DNA from: an uncultured Eubacterium sp.
Lineage (GTDB): Bacteria; Bacillota; Clostridia; Oscillospirales; CAG-272
NCBI GenBank assembly: GCA_900544285.1
Contig: UQUT01000001.1
Span: 248,001 to 312,000, forward strand
DNA: 64,000 bases
Direction of reading: 5' to 3'
The stretch's first letter is position 1, and each line of letters opens with the position of its first letter. The translations under genes and the position numbers were made by a program. Positions 43,146-51,300 of this stretch are shown piece by piece. The notes under the pieces were generated by a model, which saw only the letters and a program-made list of their open reading frames with translations, was not told where the DNA came from and ran no database searches.

Positions 43146-44434
43146 CAGTTTTTGCCTCCCTTCGTAATCTGAACGAGTATTTCGTCGTCTGTATAATATC
43201 TTGCGCTTGTATAGGTTCTCAGTTTGTTGCTCGACGTTATCACTGGCATTTTTGCGCTGAGAGGGTTGTTCATATACATAAGCGGGCAGATATAACTCGT
43301 TATAACGCCCGTTTTGCGAAGTCTTTCCGCATAAGGCGTTTTTTCAAATTCTTTCAGAACGCCGGGAGCCGCTGTGAATACCGTCGGAATGACAACCTTC
43401 GCGTTCCCCGCTTCTTTAAGTCCCGCTTCAACCTTTTCCGTCCAGGTGATGAGCTGGTTAAGACTCATATGCGGACAACCCATAAAGCAGAGCTTCGGCT
43501 TTGCCTCTTTGTTCTTCCAGATGACGGGGTAGCTGTCATAGATGCGTTTAAGCTCTGCATCGTCGATAACGTAAACCTTTGCGTCCTCTTTTATGAGCGA
43601 CTCGCCGAGTTCAACCGCCTCCGGAGTAAGATTTTCAACGTGATAAAGTCCGACCGCACCGTTTGACGCCGTCGCCGCGCCGAAATCCTTGAGATATGTT
43701 TTTGCGGCGTCGTCAAGCTCACTGCCGAGCCATTTGTCAAGCCCCTTGATATACGGAACGTCCTCCATAACCTTCATTCCGACAGCCGAGCCGAGAAGCT
43801 GCGCTTCCGGCTTTTTCGTCGTTTTTATTTCGATTATCCAGCTCGCGCGCCTGCCCTCGTCCTTGAGAAATCCGAACGACGGAACATAGCCCACAATCGA
43901 CCCCATAAGGTCTATAATACCGGAGTTTCTGTTGCAACGTGCGCCGAGAACGGAATTCGCATAAACGACTGCGGAAGATTCCGACCACGAAAGGATATCT
44001 CCCTTTTTCGGCGTATTACCGACCTCATCCATATAGCAGGTGCAGGTGAAAGCGTCTTTATCCATAAGTCCCAGCTTTTCAAGCTGACCCTCATAGAAAT
44101 CCTGCTTTGAATACATGAATTTCTTGAAAACAAGATCCTGAATAAAGTTGCTCGGCACGTTTTTGTCAAGCGGACGGGGGTCAACGGAGAATTTCTGAGC
44201 CGAGACTGCGCCCGCCTCGATGAGCTGATCCATAAGCGCATAAACGGGAGCAAGCGCTTTCAGTCCGAACGAGGTAACGAGGTGGTTATACTTGCTCGTC
44301 ACGGCAACCATCTCGTCTGCGCCGAAAAGCTCGCCGTAACGGACGAGCGTCTCCATTACCTTCGCCATCGTTTCCCCGCGGCTTCCGCCGAGTATCGCAG
44401 ACTGTTCTTCTGTCAGTTTCATTTTATATTCCAT
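43145..44434 (-). CDS. Aconitase-X catalytic subunit (DUF521)
   Basis: 429-residue large subunit of an AcnX dehydratase (PF04412). Known members dehydrate cis-3-hydroxy-L-proline or mevalonate 5-phosphate using an Fe-S cluster. It starts MEYKMKLTEEQSAILGGSRGE, typical of the family, with candidate cluster cysteines in CTCYMDEVG, GARCNRNSGI and FMGCPHMS. KKGDILSWSESSAVVYANSVLG is shared by the family. An in-frame ATG four codons later is an alternative start. It is sandwiched between an Old Yellow Enzyme-type flavoprotein and the swivel subunit in one operon, so the substrate may be dehydrated and then reduced (or the reverse); substrate unknown. Confidence 0.9.
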   Translation of the reverse strand: MEYKMKLTEEQSAILGGSRGETMAKVMETLVRYGELFGADEMVAVTSKYNHLVTSFGLKALAPVYALMDQLIEAGAVSAQKFSVDPRPLDKNVPSNFIQDLVFKKFMYSKQDFYEGQLEKLGLMDKDAFTCTCYMDEVGNTPKKGDILSWSESSAVVYANSVLGARCNRNSGIIDLMGSIVGYVPSFGFLKDEGRRASWIIEIKTTKKPEAQLLGSAVGMKVMEDVPYIKGLDKWLGSELDDAAKTYLKDFGAATASNGAVGLYHVENLTPEAVELGESLIKEDAKVYVIDDAELKRIYDSYPVIWKNKEAKPKLCFMGCPHMSLNQLITWTEKVEAGLKEAGNAKVVIPTVFTAAPGVLKEFEKTPYAERLRKTGVITSYICPLMYMNNPLSAKMPVITSSNKLRTYTSARYYTDDEILVQITKGGKN

Positions 44435-44452
44435 ATAAAGCCACCGCCTTTC

Positions 44453-46507
44453 TTATATTTTCATCGCGACTTCGTACGCCTTCCATATGACCGTGCGGAG
44501 ATTGCCGACAGCTTCGCAGTCACCGACAAGGTAAACCTTGCACTTGCCGTCCGCAAGCGGCGCGGGAATATATCCGGCACAGCTTATGACGGAGTCACAT
44601 GCGATTTCAACGTTTTCTCCGTCCTTCTTCTGACATACGATTGCACCGTCTCTGACCTCTCTGAGCGACGTTTCAAGATATACCGGCACTTTGTTCAGCG
44701 CAAACCATTCGCGCAGATACGAGGAGTTTGCAAGGCAAACTCCCTTCTGACTTACAAGGTCGTCCTTCATTTCAACAATTATCGGCTTTTTGCCTTTGAG
44801 TGCAAGCTCATACGCAATCTCACAGCCCGTCAGTCCTCCGCCGATGACGGCAACCGTCTCTCCGACCTCTTTTCCGAGGAGGAAATCGCAGGCTTCAATC
44901 ATCTTGTCGTGCCCGGGGACGCTGCGCAGGTAGCGAGGAGTTGCGCCCGTTGCGATTATTACGGGAGCCGAACCGAAAACGGAAATGTCTTTTATTTCGT
45001 CATTGAGGCGAACATCTATACCCAGCTTATCCATCTGTCTGCGATACCATGCGAGAAGGTCGCGGAGCTTGCCCTTGTATGACTCTGCGCTTGCGGCGAT
45101 GAACGCACCGCCGAGCTCGCCCGATTTTTCGTGAATTACGGGGTTGTGACCGCGAAGCCTGAGCACTCTCGCCGCCTCCATACCGCCGATACCTCCGCCG
45201 ACAATATGCACCGTTTTCGGAGTTTTCGCCTCTTTTATATAATGCTTGTTCCATTGCATCATTTCCGCATTGACGGCACAGCGCGCAAGGTGAAGGCTGT
45301 CTGAAAGATCCTGATCATTCGGCACTCCCTTATAGTGACACATATTGAAGCAGCCGTTGTGGCAAAGAATACAAGGTCTTATATCGTCCTCTCTGCCCTC
45401 TGTCAGCTTCGTTATCCATTCGGGATCCGCGAGGAACTGGCGTGCAAAGCCGGCGCCGTCGAGCTTGCCCTCGGAAATAGATTCCGCCGCAACTCTCGGA
45501 TCAAGTCTGCCCGCGCAGATGACGGGAATATCAACAAATTTCTTTATATGCTCAACATCTGCAAGGTTGCAGTTCTCGGGCATGTATATCGGCGGGTGCG
45601 CCCAGTACCATGCGTCGTAGGTGCCGTTGTCGCAGTTGAGACAGTCATAGCCTGCGTCCTGCAGGTATTTTGCCGCAATTTCGGACTCTGCCATATCGCG
45701 TCCGACTTCAACATATTCCTCGCCCGGAAGTGCGCCTTCTCTGAAGCCTTTTGTCTTTGAAACGACACTGTAACGGAGCGAAACGGGAAAATCGTCGCCG
45801 CACTCTTTCTTTATCGCCTTGACAATCTCCGCGGCAAAGCGGTATCTGTTTTCAAGCGAGCCGCCGTATTCGTCGGTACGCTTGTTTACATATTTTAGAG
45901 CGAACTGGTCAAGCAGGTACCCTTCGTGAACGGCGTGAACCTCCACGCCGTCGACGCCCGCGTCACGCAGCATCTTGGAGCATTTTGCAAAAGCGTCGAT
46001 AAACTGCTGTATCTCCTCTTTCGTCATTTCTCTTGAAGGAACCTTGTCCGACCAACGGTTCGGAGAAGGGCTTGCACTCGCCGTAATCTTATCAAGATCC
46101 ATAAACGGCTTGCTTATAACACGAAGGAACTTGTTTGTATAGAGGGTTTCCATCATGGAGCTTATCGTAAACGATCTGCCGAAGCCCGCCGTCAGCTGAA
46201 CAAAGAGCTTTGCGCCTGTTTTGTGAAGCTCCGGCATCCAGTTTTTAAGATCCTCATACATTTTCTTGTTTTTATAAAGCCATTGACCGAACATCGGATT
46301 GTACACAGGCTGACAACCGGGCATTACAAGTCCCGCATTGTTCTTTGCGACTTCAAGGATAAAACGTGCGCCATCCTTGTCAAAATGGTTGTTTTCCATC
46401 CAGCCGAAGAGGTCAGTGCCGCCCATGCTCGTCAGCACTATGCGGTTTTTGATCTCGCAATTGCCGATTTTCCAGGGCGTAAACAAGGGAGTTAATTTCT
46501 GTTCCAT
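44453..46507 (-). CDS. NADH:flavin oxidoreductase, Old Yellow Enzyme / 2,4-dienoyl-CoA reductase type
   Basis: 684-residue multi-domain flavoprotein. Residues 1-370 are an OYE-type FMN TIM barrel with catalytic His pair in HAVHEGYLLDQF (191, 194). A 4Fe-4S site follows in CILCHNGCFNMC (379, 382, 386) with a fourth Cys at 410 after a longer than usual spacer. The C-terminal half has FAD/NAD domains (HIVGGGIGGMEAARVLR and AVIGGGLTGCEIAYELALKG). Relatives reduce activated double bonds (2,4-dienoyl-CoA, BaiCD steroid enoates) or demethylate amines. It leads the operon with the aconitase-X subunits, suggesting reduction of an enoate; inference. Confidence 0.9.
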   Translation of the reverse strand: MEQKLTPLFTPWKIGNCEIKNRIVLTSMGGTDLFGWMENNHFDKDGARFILEVAKNNAGLVMPGCQPVYNPMFGQWLYKNKKMYEDLKNWMPELHKTGAKLFVQLTAGFGRSFTISSMMETLYTNKFLRVISKPFMDLDKITASASPSPNRWSDKVPSREMTKEEIQQFIDAFAKCSKMLRDAGVDGVEVHAVHEGYLLDQFALKYVNKRTDEYGGSLENRYRFAAEIVKAIKKECGDDFPVSLRYSVVSKTKGFREGALPGEEYVEVGRDMAESEIAAKYLQDAGYDCLNCDNGTYDAWYWAHPPIYMPENCNLADVEHIKKFVDIPVICAGRLDPRVAAESISEGKLDGAGFARQFLADPEWITKLTEGREDDIRPCILCHNGCFNMCHYKGVPNDQDLSDSLHLARCAVNAEMMQWNKHYIKEAKTPKTVHIVGGGIGGMEAARVLRLRGHNPVIHEKSGELGGAFIAASAESYKGKLRDLLAWYRRQMDKLGIDVRLNDEIKDISVFGSAPVIIATGATPRYLRSVPGHDKMIEACDFLLGKEVGETVAVIGGGLTGCEIAYELALKGKKPIIVEMKDDLVSQKGVCLANSSYLREWFALNKVPVYLETSLREVRDGAIVCQKKDGENVEIACDSVISCAGYIPAPLADGKCKVYLVGDCEAVGNLRTVIWKAYEVAMKI

Positions 46508-46570
46508 ATGGATTTCCTCCGTAAAAAATTGATTTGTGATATTTGGGCTTCCGCCTTTATTTCATCCGTA

Positions 46571-46599
46571 ATTATATCATATATATACTAAAAACGCAA
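46571..46599 (-). promoter_or_regulatory. SigA-type promoter of the flavoprotein-aconitase-X operon
   Basis: Minus strand TTGCGT, 17-bp spacer, TATAAT. Confidence 0.7.
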
Positions 46600-46745
46600 G
46601 CCAAAGACGAAGTTTTTTGGGCAATTTCCAATATATTTTTCGTTTTTCGTCCGACGTCTGGCAAATCCGGAATCCGCGCAGATATACGTTTGGGTTAGCA
46701 AAGAAAAAGTTTGTGCGCACTTCCCTTCGGATGTCACGAAAAACC
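46600..46745. other. Divergent intergenic stretch
   Basis: Between the divergent flavoprotein and rhamnosidase promoters; A/T-rich, with no ORF, repeat or clear operator that I can support. Confidence 0.5.
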
Positions 46746-46774
46746 TTGAAATTTTCATAAAACCGTGATACACT
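46746..46774 (+). promoter_or_regulatory. SigA-type promoter of the third GH78 gene
   Basis: TTGAAA, 17-bp spacer, TACACT. Confidence 0.65.
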
Positions 46775-46828
46775 TGTCACAGAATAAGCGGCATGACCGC
46801 CGCAGGTTTATCGAAAGGTAACTCATCT

Positions 46829-49087
46829 ATGAACAAAAACGCAAAATGGATATACTCACCTAAAAACAAGGAAAACCGTGTCATCACTTTTTCAAAAAAG
46901 ATTTCCCTTTCGGGCGAGGTTAAAAAGGCAACCCTCTGCGCAAGTGCGATGGGACTTTACTTTGCCGAAATAAATGGCGCCCGCGTGACAGACGCCGTCT
47001 TTACTCCGGGCTGGACAAGCGGAAACGTTCACACGCAGTATCAGAAATATGACGTTACGAAAATGCTCTCAGGAAAAAAGGCGGAGCTTGCGCTGACAGC
47101 AGGCAAGGGCTGGGCTGTCGGATATCTGACATGGTACGAATGGAATCATCTCTATGCCGACCATATGAGCGTCATCTGCTCGCTTGACGTCACATATAAG
47201 GACGGCTCAAAGGAGAGCTTCTGCACGGACGGCACGTGGAGCGTGCATACATCTCACATCATAGATTCCGAAATATATCACGGCGAGACCGTCGACATGA
47301 CAGCCGATATAATATCGCTCGGCAAAGCCGCCGTCGACGAAACCGTCAAAACAAAGCTCTTCGCGCAGACGGGAGAATTTGTCCGCGAGCAGGAAAGAGT
47401 CGCGCCGATGCAGGTGATAATCACGCCGAAGGGCGAGCGCGTCATTGACTTCGGACAGAATATGACGGGCTACGTTGAAGTGCGCGTCCGCGGCAACCGC
47501 GGAGACAGAATAGTGTTTACGCACGCAGAGGTTCTCGATAACGACGGCAACTTCTATACGGAAAATATGCGCTCCGCAAAAAACAGGATCGAATATGTTC
47601 TTTCCGGCGGCGACGACGTTTTCAAGCCCTCGTTCTCTTTTCAGGGGTACAGATATATCCGCCTCGAAGAATATCCCTTTGAAACCGTCGACCCCGACTG
47701 CTTTACTTCCGTTGCCGTTTATTCCGATATGAAACGCACCGGCTTTTTTGCCTGCGGCGACGAAAAAGTGAATCAGCTTTATCACAACGTTCTCTGGGGT
47801 CAGAGAAGCAACTATCTCGACGTCCCGACGGACTGTCCTCAACGCGACGAGCGTCTCGGCTGGACGGGCGACGCACAGGTGTTCTGCCGCGCCGGTGCAT
47901 ACAATTTCGATGTTAAAAAGTTCTTCCGCAAATGGCTTTCGGACTGTGCCGCGGAGCAAAGCCTCCGCACCGACGGCGGTGTGCCGATAGTCGTTCCGAA
48001 CGGCTTGCGTTCGCAGGGCGTAGCGTCCGCCTGGTCTGACTGTGCGGCGATAGTTCCGTGGGAGATGTACCTTGCATACGGCGATAAAAACCTTCTGCGC
48101 GAAAACTATCCGATGATGGAAAAATGGATAAGCTACATCCGTCACGCGGGAACTATCGAATGTCTCTGGACAGACCGCTGGCAGTACGGCGACTGGCTCG
48201 CAATGGACGGCGAAGGCAACCAGCGCTGCACCGGAGCAACACAGTATGACTTCATCGCTTCTGCAATGTATGCAAACTCCGTTCAGTGCCTGATAAATGC
48301 CGGAAAGGTTCTCGGATACGACGTTTCCGAATACGAAAAGCTGCACGAAAATATCATCATTGCTTTCAATGATAACTTTATGGAGGACGGTTTGCCGTGT
48401 CTCTCAAAGCACGTCTCGTGCAGAATCGAGCTCAACTCAAAGGAGCAGCAGATTGTCCGCGCGATTACGCAGACGTCGCTTACGCTCATCCTGAAATTCA
48501 AGCTGTATCGCACGGAAGAGGTCAGAAAGAAAGTCGCGGCGAAGCTCGTTGAGATTATACACGAAAACGGCGACAGGCTCTCGACAGGCTTTGTCGGCAC
48601 GCCGTATCTGCTTCACGTTCTTTCCGAAAACGGTTATACGGACGTTGCATATACCCTTCTCCTTCAGGAAAAAATGCCTTCATGGCTCTATTCCGTCAAC
48701 CACGGCGCGACGACGATGTGGGAAAGATGGAACTGCGTGCAGGAGGACGGCGCCTTCAGCGACGTCAGCATGACTTCCTTCAATCATTACGCATACGGAG
48801 CCGTTGCCGACTGGCTTTACGGAGTCGTTGCCGGAATAAAATCGCTTGCCGACGGCGCAGGCTACGAGCATATTTCCATTGCTCCGAAGCCCTCGGAAAA
48901 GCTCGGCTTTGTGAACTGCAAGGTTGAAACGGCGCACGGCGCGGTGGTCTCCAAATGGTATTACGGAAAGGAATTCATTCATTACGAATTTGAAATTCCG
49001 AGCGGTACAACCGCGGAGCTTTCGCTCGTCGACGGCACGAAAAAGACGCTCGCCTCCGGAAAATACCTCTTTACGACCAAAATCTGA
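46829..49087 (+). CDS. GH78 alpha-L-rhamnosidase (canonical motifs)
   Basis: 752-residue GH78 enzyme starting MNKNAKWIYSPKNKENR at ATG 46829 (ribosome site GAAAGG); the upstream frame to 46793 is leader. Lectin-like N domain (LCASAMGLYFAEINGARV, LALTAGKGWAVG), then the barrel with the textbook general-acid motif DVPTDCPQRDERLGWTGDAQ and base region TTMWERWNCVQEDG, plus SFNHYAYGAVADWLYGVVAG. No signal peptide. It is divergent from the flavoprotein/aconitase-X operon. Of the three GH78 proteins this is the one most surely an active rhamnosidase. Confidence 0.95.
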   Translation: MNKNAKWIYSPKNKENRVITFSKKISLSGEVKKATLCASAMGLYFAEINGARVTDAVFTPGWTSGNVHTQYQKYDVTKMLSGKKAELALTAGKGWAVGYLTWYEWNHLYADHMSVICSLDVTYKDGSKESFCTDGTWSVHTSHIIDSEIYHGETVDMTADIISLGKAAVDETVKTKLFAQTGEFVREQERVAPMQVIITPKGERVIDFGQNMTGYVEVRVRGNRGDRIVFTHAEVLDNDGNFYTENMRSAKNRIEYVLSGGDDVFKPSFSFQGYRYIRLEEYPFETVDPDCFTSVAVYSDMKRTGFFACGDEKVNQLYHNVLWGQRSNYLDVPTDCPQRDERLGWTGDAQVFCRAGAYNFDVKKFFRKWLSDCAAEQSLRTDGGVPIVVPNGLRSQGVASAWSDCAAIVPWEMYLAYGDKNLLRENYPMMEKWISYIRHAGTIECLWTDRWQYGDWLAMDGEGNQRCTGATQYDFIASAMYANSVQCLINAGKVLGYDVSEYEKLHENIIIAFNDNFMEDGLPCLSKHVSCRIELNSKEQQIVRAITQTSLTLILKFKLYRTEEVRKKVAAKLVEIIHENGDRLSTGFVGTPYLLHVLSENGYTDVAYTLLLQEKMPSWLYSVNHGATTMWERWNCVQEDGAFSDVSMTSFNHYAYGAVADWLYGVVAGIKSLADGAGYEHISIAPKPSEKLGFVNCKVETAHGAVVSKWYYGKEFIHYEFEIPSGTTAELSLVDGTKKTLASGKYLFTTKI

Positions 49088-49094
49088 TCAAAGC

Positions 49095-49125
49095 AAAACC
49101 GACGCGTAATGCGTCGGTTTTGGTT
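49095..49125 (+). terminator. Intrinsic terminator after the third GH78 gene
   Basis: AAAACCGACGC, loop GTAAT, GCGTCGGTTTT followed by GGTTTT. Confidence 0.85.
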
Positions 49126-49299
49126 TTAATGGATTTAAAAATTCATCTGAGATTATAATATAAATCAAGAAGGCGGCAGCCGCGGCGCCCCCGCCTAAAC
49201 TTCGGGTTGTAAAGAGATGCCACAACCGCAGGTTGAGAAAGTGCAATCGGATAGCGATGTTCTTATTCGAACCGCACGAAATAATAAACCCAGCGGTTA
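49126..49299. other. Gene-free stretch before the XRE-DUF2807 gene
   Basis: Holds a GC-rich patch (49171-49195, AGGCGG...CCGCCT inverted repeat) in A/T-rich sequence. No ORF with a ribosome site is seen. Confidence 0.4.
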
Positions 49300-49328
49300 T
49301 TGTCAAAACAAAATCGTTATGATAAAAT
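49300..49328 (+). promoter_or_regulatory. SigA-type promoter of the XRE-DUF2807 gene
   Basis: TTGTCA, 17-bp spacer, TAAAAT, about 73 bases before the start codon. Confidence 0.65.
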
Positions 49329-49401
49329 AGTTACAGATTCAGGAGCTTATCCGGATAAGAGCACGAGAGTCAATAAAAGCAAGTCAACGCAAAGGAGACG
49401 A

Positions 49402-50628
49402 ATGGTTATGTATAATATGAAAAATATAGGAAAGTCAATTTCATCCTACAGAAAGAATCTCGGAATGACACAGGAAGAGCTTGCCGAAAAGCTCCATATC
49501 TCCGCACAGGCGGTATCGAAATGGGAAAACGGCATAGGCTATCCGGACATTACCCTTGTACCGGCAATATCCGAAGCGCTGAACATTTCTCTCAATGACC
49601 TTTTCGGAGCGTCAGACGACATCGACACAGAGGAAATCCCTTCCGAATACGAAGACCTTAATTTCGTTATCTCAAACGAAAAAGCGGCGATATATTCAGA
49701 TAAAAAAGTCTCGGAAACAGGAGATGACGGAACCGTTGTTTTCTCGGACGGCAGTACGGCAGATCTGAATACTATGACGGCGGTCAACCGCGGCACGGGT
49801 GAAATCAGAATTTACAATATAGACGATATAATTGAAAGAAAGCTCCGCAAAAAAAGCTCTGACGGCAAATGCAGCGGAGTCTACGATGATATAAAAAGCA
49901 TCAGCCTTTCTCTTGCATATAACTGTGATGTCACAATATCAAAGGCAACCGACGGCAAGACATCGTTTGAAGCTGTCGGAACCGATACTTTCCGCTCGCT
50001 CTTCTCTGTTGAAGCGCTGGGAGAAACTCTCAAATTCAAGGTTAAATCGCCGGATCGCAAAAGCAACAGCCATAATGAAAACAAAATAACAATCAAAACC
50101 GGATTTTCCGTTGGAGAAGAGCTTTGTGTCTCCGTGTGCGGCTCAAATGACGTAAGGTGCGACGTTGATTTTGACAGCGCATCGTTAAAGGTAACGGGCA
50201 GCGGGGATATTACAGCACCGAATTTCAAAACCTGTAATGCCTCAATAGTCGGCTCGGGAGACATTACCGTTTCAGAGGTTTCCGAAATGTTAAAGGCCGG
50301 AATAACGGGCTCCGGAGATTTTTCCTGTAGCCGCGCAAACAACCCGAAACTTACCGTAACAGGCTCCGGAGATATTGATATCAAAGATATCAGCGGCGAT
50401 GCGCTTGCAAGTATAATCGGCGCCGGAGATATTAAAATCGGAGGCAACGTACATTCGATAGGCATCGGGATAACCGGCTCCGGCGGCATATCCGCGTCAA
50501 AGCTTACAACAGAAAATGCAAATATAAGGACAGACGGGGCGTGCAATATAACCATCGGACGGATAATCAAAAGTTCGGAAGAAAAGATTTCAAAATTCAG
50601 CACGCTCAAGGTTCTCAAGAGAGGCTGA
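49402..50628 (+). CDS. XRE regulator fused to a DUF2807 (GIN) beta-helix domain
   Basis: 408 residues from ATG 49402 (ribosome site AAAGGAG; further in-frame ATGs at 49408 and 49417). Residues 1-75 are a Cro/C1 HTH (MTQEELAEKLHISAQAVSKW, SLNDLFGA). After a linker, residues about 180-390 form a GIN/DUF2807 domain with repeats of the type TGSGDITAPNFK, VGSGDITVSEV, TGSGDFSCS, TGSGDIDIKDI, GAGDIKIGG. That domain normally occurs in exported lipoproteins or anti-sigma-like proteins; here it has no signal peptide or membrane helix and is joined to a DNA-binding domain, so it would be cytoplasmic. Function unknown. Confidence 0.87.
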   Translation: MVMYNMKNIGKSISSYRKNLGMTQEELAEKLHISAQAVSKWENGIGYPDITLVPAISEALNISLNDLFGASDDIDTEEIPSEYEDLNFVISNEKAAIYSDKKVSETGDDGTVVFSDGSTADLNTMTAVNRGTGEIRIYNIDDIIERKLRKKSSDGKCSGVYDDIKSISLSLAYNCDVTISKATDGKTSFEAVGTDTFRSLFSVEALGETLKFKVKSPDRKSNSHNENKITIKTGFSVGEELCVSVCGSNDVRCDVDFDSASLKVTGSGDITAPNFKTCNASIVGSGDITVSEVSEMLKAGITGSGDFSCSRANNPKLTVTGSGDIDIKDISGDALASIIGAGDIKIGGNVHSIGIGITGSGGISASKLTTENANIRTDGACNITIGRIIKSSEEKISKFSTLKVLKRG

Positions 50629-50701
50629 GCTACCCTCCGCGCATAGTGCTATCATATAGTCGACTTCCCAAGTCATCTGAAAACCGCAATTTGCGGAAAA
50701 C

Positions 50702-50746
50702 AAAAAAGCCGGGGCTTCTATTTCTCCTTTCCCCGGCTTTTTTACT
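50702..50746 (+). terminator. Intrinsic terminator after the XRE-DUF2807 gene
   Basis: AAAAAAGCCGGGG/CCCCGGCTTTTTT, 13-bp stem with a 16-base loop. Confidence 0.88.
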
Positions 50747-50883
50747 TTTTTGACCGCCATTCCATCCAAGCAGCATTTTTTCAGCATTCCGCCGCGCTAT
50801 CTATTGAAAATACACTTTTTCGCTATTGTCAACTATACTTTTGACAACAGTTTGACAACACAAACCACTCATTTTTACCCAAA

Positions 50884-50989
50884 ATCGGAGTGAGAGGATT
50901 TGATTCTCGCGGCTCGACGCCGCTCGGTCACGCTCGGCTCTGACAGCCGTCCAAGGCTGTCATTCACTTCCGAGCTCTTCAAATCCTCT
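50884..50989. repeat. Palindromic element carrying a copy of the tRNA-Pro 3' end
   Basis: TCGGAGTGAGAGGATTTGA (50884-50902) repeats the end of tRNA-Pro (51036-51054) exactly. It is bounded by an 11-bp terminal inverted repeat AGAGGATTTGA (50893-50903) / TCAAATCCTCT (50979-50989) and holds hairpins GCGGC-TCGAC-GCCGC (50909-50923) and TGACAGCC-GTCCAA-GGCTGTCA (50941-50962), with GCTCGG repeated between. It is not a complete tRNA. It could be a REP/MITE-like element, an attachment-site remnant, or a conserved tRNA-linked RNA. Confidence 0.6.
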
Positions 50990-50998
50990 TCTTGCAAT

Positions 50999-51030
50999 AA
51001 AAAAACGAAGGCAAAACGCCTTCGTTTTTT
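50999..51030 (-). terminator. Intrinsic terminator after tRNA-Pro
   Basis: AACGAAGGC/GCCTTCGTT with T-runs on both strands, directly after the tRNA CCA end. Confidence 0.85.
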
Positions 51031-51032
51031 GT

Positions 51033-51109
51033 TGGTCGGAGTGAGAGGATTTGAACCTCCGGCCTCTTGGTCCCGAACCAAGCACTCTACCAAACTGAGC
51101 CACACCCCG
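51033..51109 (-). tRNA. tRNA-Pro (anticodon CGG)
   Basis: 77 bases on the minus strand with encoded CCA. Acceptor stem CGGGGTG/CACTCCG (one G-T), D-arm GGCTCAGTTTGGTAGAGTGC, anticodon stem CTTGG/CCAAG around loop TTCGGGA with anticodon CGG, and T-arm GGAGG-TTCAAAT-CCTCT. A terminator follows. Confidence 0.95.
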
Positions 51110-51241
51110 ATAAATATTCATTTTCCGCGTCGCAACCATCCGACGCGCAGAATATTATATCGCAATATAGCCGATTTGTCAATATCAGAGCGCAAAAAAC
51201 TTTCCGCCGACGGCAAAAACTTTTTCATTTTGCCGTCGCTC

Positions 51242-51271
51242 TTGAAGATACACAGCCTTTTGTGATATAAT
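51242..51271 (+). promoter_or_regulatory. SigA-type promoter of the 51301 membrane protein
   Basis: TTGAAG, 18-bp spacer, TATAAT; start codon 29 bases downstream. Confidence 0.6.
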
Positions 51272-51300
51272 ATAACCGTAAAAAACTTTTCGGAGCGGAT

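Noticed and set aside
49177..49214. Fragments resembling 16S rRNA (CAGCCGCGG at 49177 and CTTCGGGTTGTAAAG at 49200).
   Set aside because: They are in the wrong order and spacing for 16S, with no similarity around them; treated as chance.
50884..50990. A second tRNA gene at the palindromic element.
   Set aside because: Only the 3' end of tRNA-Pro is present; no anticodon arm, D-arm or matching 5' acceptor strand can be found.
50900..51265. Open frames on both strands over the tRNA-Pro region (products with GGSNPLTPT or GVRGFEPPASWSRTK).
   Set aside because: These are well-known false translations of tRNA sequence and its complement; no ribosome site supports them.
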